Below, one piece after another: positions 53,029 through 61,140 of a stretch of DNA of 64,000 nt; the stretch's first letter is position 1; each line of letters starts with the position of its first letter. This stretch comes from Acidilutibacter cellobiosedens (GTDB taxonomy: Bacteria > Bacillota > Clostridia > Tissierellales > Acidilutibacteraceae): positions 708,673-772,672 of the forward strand of contig NZ_CP035282.1 of the NCBI RefSeq assembly GCF_004103715.1, written 5' to 3'. The translations under genes and the position numbers were made by a program. Under the pieces are notes generated by a model that saw only the letters and a program-made list of their open reading frames with translations, was not told the DNA's origin and searched no databases.

Positions 53029-54078
53029 ATGAAAGTTGCTGTATATAACGGAATTAAGAATATTACTATTGAAAGTCGTGAAAAGCCTGTTGCAGGGCCG
53101 GATGATTTTATTTTAAAGGTAAAAGCTGCGGCATTGTGCGGTTCGGATTTGAGGACATATCTTCATGGACATCCGAAGATTACACCGCCACAGGTATTGG
53201 GTCATGAATTTGCCGGAGTAGTAGACTCTGTTGGTAAAAATATTAAGGGAGTTAAAGTAGGAGATAGAGTTGCGGTTCATCCCGGAATTCCTTGTGGTCA
53301 CTGCTATTACTGCGATAGAGGCGAACAAAATATGTGTGAGAGCAGAAAGCAGATCGGCATCCACTATCAAGGGGGTTTCGGGGAATATGTATTGATACCT
53401 GGAAAGACTCTTGAAGTCGGAACGGTCGTTAAAATACCGGAGGATTGCAGCTATGAAGTTGCGGCCTTGGGAGATCCTCTTGTTTCAGCTATGAACGGTC
53501 AAGAAGTAGTGGGCACGAAAATGGGAGATATTGTACTTATTTTAGGATCAGGTCCTATAGGTATTTTCCATGCTATGCTCTCTAAACTGAGAGGCGCTCA
53601 GGATGTTATTCTTGCCAATCCGTCTCCGGGAAGATTACAGTATGCTAAAGAACATAGTATAGCGGATCATTATTATTGTATTAATGAAGGAACTGATTTC
53701 CGTGGATATATTGATTCGTTGACAGAAGGAAGAGGAGCAGATGTAGTAATCGTTGCAAATACATCTGTAAAATCTGCTTGCCAAGCTGTTGAGTTAGTAG
53801 CGAAAAATGGTAGAGTATTACTGTTCGCCGGATTTCCAAAGGAGGCTCCGCAATTAGGATTGGACGGGAATTTAATTCACTACAAGCAAATCAGAGTGAT
53901 GGGCTCCTTAGGTTCTACTCCGAGACAATATCAAATGGCAGAAAAATTATTGTTTAGTAAGAGGATTGACGGAGAACTACTGATAACCCATAGAATTCCG
54001 TTAGAAAAAATAAATGAAGGATTTCAATTGATGATAGATGGAAAATCATTAAAAGTTATTATCAACAAATTTGACTAA
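53029..54078 (+). CDS. Second zinc-dependent alcohol/polyol dehydrogenase
   Basis: 349 residues. Catalytic zinc: AALCGSDLRTYLHGH and GHEFAG. Structural zinc: CGHCYYCDRGEQNMC. Rossmann: ILGSGPIGIFHAML. Clearly related to the dehydrogenase at 44920 but not a recent copy. Two such enzymes suggest two oxidation steps or two entry substrates. Ends the cluster with a strong terminator. Confidence 0.9.
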   Translation: MKVAVYNGIKNITIESREKPVAGPDDFILKVKAAALCGSDLRTYLHGHPKITPPQVLGHEFAGVVDSVGKNIKGVKVGDRVAVHPGIPCGHCYYCDRGEQNMCESRKQIGIHYQGGFGEYVLIPGKTLEVGTVVKIPEDCSYEVAALGDPLVSAMNGQEVVGTKMGDIVLILGSGPIGIFHAMLSKLRGAQDVILANPSPGRLQYAKEHSIADHYYCINEGTDFRGYIDSLTEGRGADVVIVANTSVKSACQAVELVAKNGRVLLFAGFPKEAPQLGLDGNLIHYKQIRVMGSLGSTPRQYQMAEKLLFSKRIDGELLITHRIPLEKINEGFQLMIDGKSLKVIINKFD

Positions 54079-54083
54079 AAGTA

Positions 54084-54123
54084 AAAATCCGTACCAATAT
54101 TAATATTGGTACGGATTTTTTTT
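54084..54123 (+). terminator. Terminator of the galactitol-type PTS cluster
   Basis: AATCCGTACCAATATTAATATTGGTACGGATT forms one long perfect palindrome followed by TTTTTTTT. Confidence 0.93.
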
Positions 54124-54130
54124 AGGATGA

Positions 54131-54180
54131 AGGGGACGGTTCTTTTTGTTTGAAAAATCAAACAAAAAGAACCGTCCCCT
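54131..54180. repeat. 23-bp perfect inverted repeat with GGGGACGGTTCT core
   Basis: The arms 54131-54153 and 54158-54180 are exactly complementary with a four-A loop. The left arm begins AGGGGACGGTTCT, the core also found at 10184-10197. Such elements are scattered through many Clostridia and are often linked to REP-associated Y1 transposases, but no transposase is present here. The remaining part of the 393-base gap (54181-54470) is AT-rich, with no gene seen. Confidence 0.75.
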
Positions 54181-54470
54181 AGTCTATAAAAATTTTACGA
54201 TCCGATGGTTTATATGCTATAATAATATTATAAAGTTAACAAATTCGGTTTTCTATTAGTTTATCATACCGTATATATTTCTTTAAGTCCTATAGAATTC
54301 TGTAGATCATTCACTTAGTAATGTATTATAATATCTGTTAAAATTCTATATACCGATGTTATTCAGAATAATTAAAATTTTTTAGTTATTTTTTGCTAAA
54401 TACTCATTAGGATCTTAGCCGTTTATTTTTATTGACTAAAAACTAAGGAAAACAATAAGGGGGAATTTAT

Positions 54471-55502
54471 ATGAGATTAAAAATTGGGTTGATTTCCGAT
54501 AAACCACAAGGAGAAACTAATTGTACTGCAGAAACTAAACATACTGATATTCAGAAAAAGTCAACTAATGAAGAAATATATAAGGTCTTAAAAAAGAAAT
54601 ATGATGTAGTAGAAATCATAGCTGATAATAGGATTATTAAAAACTTAATCGAAAGTAAAATCGATTTGGCCTTCCCTCTATGTACCGGAATCTCCGGTGA
54701 AAGTAGGCAGTCCCAGGTTCCGGCGATTTTAGAGATGCTTAGAATACCATACATTGGCTCAGGGATTTTGGCTCATTCTCTATCCTTAAATAAAGCTGTA
54801 GCGAAACAGATATTCGCTTATAATAATATTTTAACGCCTTCATTTCAAATATTTAATACTGCAGGTGAAAATTTCAATATGAATTTAAAATTTCCGCTAA
54901 TAGTGAAGCCTTCCTGTGAGGGATCCGGCTTTGGAATCCACAAAGATAGTGTTGTTTACAATAAACAAGATCTTATGGGAAAAATAAAGAGCCTGCTTAA
55001 AAGCTATTGCCCTCCTGTTTTGGCAGAGGAGTTTATTAAGGGAAGGGAATTTACAATAGGAATAATCGGTAATGGAAGTGAAAAACGTTTTTTACCGATA
55101 ATGGAGATAAATTTTGACGATGTTCCCGAAAAATTCGGTAAATTTTATACATTTGAAGTGAAATCTCAGCTTAGTGAAAAAACCAAATATATATGTCCGG
55201 CTTCAATAAATAAAGATATAGAACTAAAGATAAAAAATAGTGCCGGAAGAGCCTTTGATGCTCTCGGCTGCAGAGATTTTGCAAGAGTAGATGTAAGATT
55301 GAAGGAAGATCAGCCTTATGTACTTGAAATAAACAGTTTGCCGGGGTTGAAATCTCAATACAGTGATCTGCCCAAGATGGCATTAAAAGAGGGGTTATCC
55401 TATGATGAACTGATATTTAATATTGTAGAGATATCCATAAGAAGGATAAACAAAGATAAAAGATATATGGAAGAGAAGGTATCGGATAAAAAGATTTCTT
55501 AA
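54471..55502 (+). CDS. D-alanine-D-alanine ligase-like ATP-grasp protein
   Basis: 343 residues. PLIVKPSCEGSGFGIHKDS is the ATP-grasp lysine/glycine loop, AEEFIKGREFTIGIIGNG the central part, and ARVDVRLKEDQPYVLEINSLPG the metal-binding end; all match D-Ala-D-Ala ligases. The N-terminal part is shortened and altered (IDLAFPLCTGISGESRQSQV in place of the usual HG motif), so it may join other amino acids or dipeptides. A stand-alone gene. A terminator follows. Confidence 0.8.
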   Translation: MRLKIGLISDKPQGETNCTAETKHTDIQKKSTNEEIYKVLKKKYDVVEIIADNRIIKNLIESKIDLAFPLCTGISGESRQSQVPAILEMLRIPYIGSGILAHSLSLNKAVAKQIFAYNNILTPSFQIFNTAGENFNMNLKFPLIVKPSCEGSGFGIHKDSVVYNKQDLMGKIKSLLKSYCPPVLAEEFIKGREFTIGIIGNGSEKRFLPIMEINFDDVPEKFGKFYTFEVKSQLSEKTKYICPASINKDIELKIKNSAGRAFDALGCRDFARVDVRLKEDQPYVLEINSLPGLKSQYSDLPKMALKEGLSYDELIFNIVEISIRRINKDKRYMEEKVSDKKIS

Positions 55503-55539
55503 TTAAACCGCCTAACCAATAACTGGTCAGGCGGTTTAA
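55503..55539. terminator. Bidirectional terminator between converging genes
   Basis: TTAAACCGCCT with AGGCGGTTTAA (55503-55513 and 55529-55539), with an inner ACC/GGT stem. Serves the ATP-grasp gene on the plus strand and the PTS operon on the minus strand. Confidence 0.9.
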
Positions 55540-55546
55540 TAATTTA

Positions 55547-56962
<1,416 letters not shown>

Positions 56963-56982
56963 TTATTAATTTTAAATAAAAA

Positions 56983-58065
56983 TTATAAATTGAACCTGAA
57001 TTTTTGCCATGGTTTTATATAATCAATTAAAAATACTTCATCTTCTGCTATTTTTCCCACTACATTTGTTTTCCCGTCATTATCCATATCCTTTAATGCA
57101 ATATGAAGTTCTCCCGTATAATTTTGATACAGAGAATTATCTATTGTTATATCTCCTCTTTTGATATCTGTTGTATTAAAGGGTTCAAAGCCGGGAGTAT
57201 CGGGAGACACTCTGTATTTACTTGATCTTATCATATATTCGGATATATCGCCTCTGTTAAAATGAATGTTTTTGAAGACTATATCTTTTTGAGCATCAGG
57301 GATGCCGTCTTTTAATTCAATTTTGAGACTGAGCATATAGGGGTCAATATTACTTAAAGCTTTCAGTTCTTCTTCCGATGCAAATTCATTTGCAATTATT
57401 ACATCATCAATTAAATTTGTAGAAAACAGATGCTTTGCCTGAACATCTATAGGGAGGTTTCTGTGTTCTTCCAATGTGCATAATCCTTCACTTACAGGCC
57501 ATGGTCCATATTTGGCATTTTTTGAAGAGACAAAAGCCGCTGTTCTTATATTGTATTTTTTAAATTGTTCATTGCATTTCATAAAGTGATTGTATCCTAT
57601 TCCCGAATATCTGTGGGGATAGAAATTGTGGCATCCTAAGATATTTTCCAAATTAGGTTGGAAACTGAATATGTTGTCCACATATTTTGTTCCTGCGCTC
57701 ATATTTAATTCTATTTTTAGTCCGTATTTGTTAAAGGTCATTACGGATTCTTCCATTCCTGAAAATCCGTTGTCCAACCTTATGCCGTAAAGGCCCATAT
57801 CTTTAAAAATACCTAAATCATCATAACTTATTTCAAGATACTTAAATACTTCCGGATTTATATCCGCAATGACTTCAATTCCATATTTGTTGGCGTGAGC
57901 TATTGTTTTTTTAAATTCATCAAGAATTTTTTCCTTATCCCCCTTGACGGAAAGAAGACATGTAAATACTCTTTTAAAACCGTATTTTGCCGCTTTGTCG
58001 ATATATCCTAAATTTTCATCTAATTTTACATGAGCCGGGTATACAGAAAATCCGATTTTTTTCAT
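56983..58065 (-). CDS. MupG-family (DUF871) 6-phospho-glycosidase
   Basis: 360 residues. The TIM-barrel part has GFSVYPAHVKLDENLGYID and IRLDNGFSG, then LGCHNFYPHRYSGIGY and TAAFVSSKNAKYGPWPVSEG; a C-terminal cyclophilin-like domain follows. These are DUF871 signatures. The founding member MupG is a 6-phospho-N-acetylmuramidase splitting MurNAc-6P-GlcNAc in cell-wall recycling. With GH1 and a PTS it points to amino-sugar disaccharides. Confidence 0.85.
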   Translation of the reverse strand: MKKIGFSVYPAHVKLDENLGYIDKAAKYGFKRVFTCLLSVKGDKEKILDEFKKTIAHANKYGIEVIADINPEVFKYLEISYDDLGIFKDMGLYGIRLDNGFSGMEESVMTFNKYGLKIELNMSAGTKYVDNIFSFQPNLENILGCHNFYPHRYSGIGYNHFMKCNEQFKKYNIRTAAFVSSKNAKYGPWPVSEGLCTLEEHRNLPIDVQAKHLFSTNLIDDVIIANEFASEEELKALSNIDPYMLSLKIELKDGIPDAQKDIVFKNIHFNRGDISEYMIRSSKYRVSPDTPGFEPFNTTDIKRGDITIDNSLYQNYTGELHIALKDMDNDGKTNVVGKIAEDEVFLIDYIKPWQKFRFNL

Positions 58066-58158
58066 AATGATTCCTCCATTTTTGTTCCCTTTTATTCGAC
58101 AAAAAATTAAATTTTGATTATAATAAAATGTGAGATTGATTTTGTTAATCTTTTAAAG

Positions 58159-58193
58159 GTATTCAGGTGACTTTCGCAGAGTCACCTGAATAC
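58159..58193 (-). other. 14-bp perfect hairpin between EIIC and mupG
   Basis: GTATTCAGGTGACT (58159-58172) and AGTCACCTGAATAC (58180-58193) with a seven-base loop. On the minus strand it lies just after the EIIC stop and has no real T-run. It may lower read-through into the glycosidase genes or stabilise the PTS mRNA. Confidence 0.65.
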
Positions 58194-58202
58194 TGGTTTC
58201 TC

Positions 58203-59534
58203 CTAATTTATATTATTTTCCGGAGCTGTATTATAGGATTTTTCCTGTTCAAGATATTGTTTATCGACAGTTTTTATAAATGGGAGATATATGAAAAATG
58301 ATATGATCAATCCTACAAATTGTAATAAGGCTCCTCTTATACCTCCGCAAAGGAAACCGCCTATTATCGGAGGAGTAGTCCATGGAACCAGTACGCCGTT
58401 TGGTTTTGGTACGAGGCCTATAGCCATTGATCCGTAGCATACTAAACATAGAACTAAAGGAGTTATTATAAATGGGATTATCATCATAGGATTTAAAACT
58501 ACAGGTAATCCGAATATTATAGGTTCGTTTATATTAAATATCCCCGGAAAAATTGAAAGTTTGCCGAGTTTTTTACATTGCTGTGATTTGCATACAAAAA
58601 GCATTGCAAGGCATAATCCCAGTGTGGCGCCTCCTCCTCCCATCCATAAGTATATCTGATTAAATTGTTGAGTTATAATATGGGGCAGTTCGCTTCCAGC
58701 TTGATATGCAGCAAGATTTTCTGTCGCCAGAGCTATCCAGATGGGATTCATTACTGATTGTACAATATCCGCACCATGTATTCCGAATATCCAAAATAGT
58801 CCCACAAAGAAATTTGCAATCAAAGCAGCTCCTAAGGTGTCCCCCAAGGATGTAAGAGGTACCTGTAAAATGGAATATATAAAATTGTGTATAGTTTCAA
58901 AAGGAGTAAATGCAAAAATTAATCTTATTATATCAAAAATAATTATAGTAATTGCAGCCGGAATTAAGGATGAAAAAGCTTTTCCCACTGTAGGGGGAAC
59001 TCCTGCCGGCATTTTAATTACCCATCCTTTTTTAGTTACCCATTTTACTATTTCCGTAGAGAGTATAGCTGTAAGCATTCCTACAAATAATCCCTTTGCG
59101 CCTATCCATTCGGTGGGAATGATGCCTGTAACTTTAAATGTTTGATCCATTCCTTCGGGTGTAAAACTTGTAACAAAAGGTGTCAATATAAAAAATGCTA
59201 CAAGAGATATGACTGCAGTGTTTAACCTTTCTAACTTGTAATAATCCGACAGACTTCCGGAGATACCTATTATTACAAATATGGTCATTATGGACATGGT
59301 TGTATTATAGGCTACTGAAAAGAAATCCATCCAATTTTCTCCGAATACTCTTGCCATAAATGCGTCATATCCCGTAATAGGCAAATAGGCAAGCAACATG
59401 AATATGGAACCGATTATAAGCAAAGGCATAGTTAACATGAATCCGTCACGTATGGCAAGTAAATACCTGTTGTTGGCAAATTTGTCCGCTACCGGCATTA
59501 ACTTGTTTTCCAATGAATCCATTCTTTTACTCAT
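58203..59534 (-). CDS. PTS cellobiose-family EIIC permease
   Basis: 443 residues with about ten membrane segments. LFWIFGIHGADIVQSVMNP, WMGGGGATLGLCLAM and FNINEPIIFGLPVVLNP are family signatures. Imports a beta-linked disaccharide with phosphorylation. It differs from the EIIC at 25629 and has glycosidases in its own operon. Confidence 0.94.
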   Translation of the reverse strand: MSKRMDSLENKLMPVADKFANNRYLLAIRDGFMLTMPLLIIGSIFMLLAYLPITGYDAFMARVFGENWMDFFSVAYNTTMSIMTIFVIIGISGSLSDYYKLERLNTAVISLVAFFILTPFVTSFTPEGMDQTFKVTGIIPTEWIGAKGLFVGMLTAILSTEIVKWVTKKGWVIKMPAGVPPTVGKAFSSLIPAAITIIIFDIIRLIFAFTPFETIHNFIYSILQVPLTSLGDTLGAALIANFFVGLFWIFGIHGADIVQSVMNPIWIALATENLAAYQAGSELPHIITQQFNQIYLWMGGGGATLGLCLAMLFVCKSQQCKKLGKLSIFPGIFNINEPIIFGLPVVLNPMMIIPFIITPLVLCLVCYGSMAIGLVPKPNGVLVPWTTPPIIGGFLCGGIRGALLQFVGLIISFFIYLPFIKTVDKQYLEQEKSYNTAPENNIN

Positions 59535-59552
59535 ATGAAATCCTCCTTATAT

Positions 59553-59864
59553 TTATTTTTTCATCATTTTTATAGCCTTTTCCAGTACTTTTTCTCCGTC
59601 TACCATTCCATAGTCTACGGAGTTTATTACATCCACGGGAATTTTTTTTTCGTCACATAATTTTTTGGCTCTTCTAAGGGCGTATCTTATTTGCGGACCC
59701 AATAGTACCACATCCACGTCGTCATCGATACGTTTTTCCATTTGGGCTTCAGGAAGAGTTTCTATTGATACTTCGATTCCCTTATCCTTTGCTGATTTTT
59801 GCATTTTTGTTGCTAACAGACTTGTTGACATTCCGGCAGAACAAAACAAGACAATTTTTTTCAT
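59553..59864 (-). CDS. PTS cellobiose-family EIIB
   Basis: 103 residues; phosphocysteine Cys8 in LFCSAGMSTSLLATKM; LLGPQIRYALRRAK later. The ATG at 59864 follows AAGGGGGTG. The GTG at 59873 is part of that ribosome site. Confidence 0.94.
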   Translation of the reverse strand: MKKIVLFCSAGMSTSLLATKMQKSAKDKGIEVSIETLPEAQMEKRIDDDVDVVLLGPQIRYALRRAKKLCDEKKIPVDVINSVDYGMVDGEKVLEKAIKMMKK

Positions 59865-59933
59865 TGGACTCACCCCCTTTTTTAAATTTATATGACATTG
59901 GTTTGAACATATTAAACCAACGTTATATGCTTA

Positions 59934-60464
59934 TTAATCTTTAGGGAAATACCCATCTTCCTGAGAAGTACCTATTGTTTCATGATTTGCCAACTTGATG
60001 GCAAATTTTGAAATTTTTCTTAGAGAATTATTTAGTCCAGTTTCTCCTCTGTTTGGAGTTTCTATAATATAAATTTTATTTCTGAACAATTCGGTGCCGG
60101 TACTATCCTCAGACATTGCAGCAAAGGCAGGTATATTAAGTTTTTCTTCTATAGCTATAGTAAGATATCCGCAGCATTCTCCATATCTTTTATAATTTAA
60201 TGCAGGTCCGCATATAACTACGTCCGGTTTGAAATTTTTAATAATATTTAGGATTTCTTCTATGGCAAGATCTTTATTTTGCAGAAAATAGTTATCTCCG
60301 CATATTATCGTAGCTACTATATCAGCTCCTTCTCTTTGAAGCATGGATTTTAAAATCATACCGGTCCCTATAGCTCCATTTTGAAACTGAGGTTTTATAT
60401 CCATTCTTTCATCCCCGCCAAAACCCGCTTGTACTTGATTTAAAAATTGTATGGCCTTTATCAT
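59934..60464 (-). CDS. Stand-alone GrdB-like N-terminal domain
   Basis: 176 residues resembling only the first part of glycine/sarcosine/betaine reductase selenoprotein B (about 430 residues). IQFLNQVQAGFGGDE, GAIGTGMILKSML, VATIICGDNYF and DVVICGPALNYKRYGECCGY correspond to GrdB's N-terminal segments. The selenocysteine-containing second half is missing and no continuing frame is seen after the stop, so it is a separate short family rather than a visible break. Located between IIA and IIB of the PTS operon. Function there unknown. Confidence 0.72.
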   Translation of the reverse strand: MIKAIQFLNQVQAGFGGDERMDIKPQFQNGAIGTGMILKSMLQREGADIVATIICGDNYFLQNKDLAIEEILNIIKNFKPDVVICGPALNYKRYGECCGYLTIAIEEKLNIPAFAAMSEDSTGTELFRNKIYIIETPNRGETGLNNSLRKISKFAIKLANHETIGTSQEDGYFPKD

Positions 60465-60841
60465 TAGAATTCAGCTCCTTTACAATTATTTGATTTATCC
60501 TTTAGTTCGTTTATTTCTTTTTGCATATCTATCATGTATTTAATCATGTCCTTGGATAAAAGGGTAGTCATTAAATGATCCTGAGCATGAATAGTTAAAA
60601 GATTTATCTCCATATGAATTCCCTGAGCTTCTTTTTGAATAAAATTAGTTTGTAAATTATGGGCTTTAATTATATATTCATCAGCTTTTTTTAAATATTT
60701 TTCTGCCTCTTCATACTCTTTGTTTCTAACTAATTCAAATGCTTTATATATATCACTTCTTGCATCACCGGAGAGACTTATTAACTTGAATATATATTGT
60801 TCATTAAACCCAGTTTCAACAGTATTAGCGTTTTCCTCCAT
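60464..60841 (-). CDS. PTS lactose/cellobiose-family EIIA
   Basis: 125 residues with the phosphorylated histidine in TIHAQDHLMTTLL and SGDARSDIYKAFELV early. The ATG at 60841 follows GGAGG; the ATG at 60856 lies on the other side of that site. First gene of the reverse operon, about 50 bases downstream of the predicted sigma-54 start. Its stop touches the GrdB-like gene. Confidence 0.92.
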   Translation of the reverse strand: MEENANTVETGFNEQYIFKLISLSGDARSDIYKAFELVRNKEYEEAEKYLKKADEYIIKAHNLQTNFIQKEAQGIHMEINLLTIHAQDHLMTTLLSKDMIKYMIDMQKEINELKDKSNNCKGAEF

Positions 60842-60901
60842 AAATAACTCCTCCATTATATGAAATTTAATATCAACTAATTAAATATACAAATATTTAG
60901 A

Positions 60902-60917
60902 TGCATTTGTTATGCCA
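60902..60917 (-). promoter_or_regulatory. Sigma-54 (-24/-12) promoter of the PTS operon
   Basis: On the minus strand the sequence reads TGGCATAACAAATGCA: GG and GC at -24 and -12 with 10 bases between, matching TGGCAC-N5-TTGCA in spacing and in its fixed positions. It lies 61 bases from the EIIA ATG. The neighbouring LevR-type regulator carries the GAFTGA loop needed to activate sigma-54 polymerase, which supports the call. Confidence 0.78.
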
Positions 60918-61030
60918 AAACACTAATGGCGGTAATAAAGTATATATTAAAAAATAATGTTTGATAAAACTCATTAGTGTTTGATATTTTAATATATAAA
61001 TAAATTAGTGTTTAAACAATTTAAACACTT
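60918..61030 (-). promoter_or_regulatory. Upstream activator half-sites (ATTAGTGTTT)
   Basis: AAACACTAAT at 60918-60927, ATTAGTGTTT at 60973-60982, ATTAGTGTTTAAA at 61004-61016 and TTTAAACACT at 61020-61029 share the AGTGTTT core in both directions; the last two form an inverted repeat. They lie 15-125 bases upstream of the sigma-54 promoter, where an enhancer-binding protein would act. The 300-base intergenic region holds nothing else but an AT-rich promoter area for the regulator gene. Confidence 0.6.
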
Positions 61031-61140
61031 TATGAAATAATAAAAACTATGATATAATGTTCTTAAATATTTATAATAAAATCTTGTGATATGATAGTGG
61101 CTAATTATCCGGCAATTTTAAAGAAAAAGGAGGAACCGCC

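Noticed and set aside
58741..59145. 134-codon plus-strand frame opposite the EIIC gene
   Set aside because: Shadow of the reverse-strand permease. The sequence is proline/isoleucine-rich with no family likeness.
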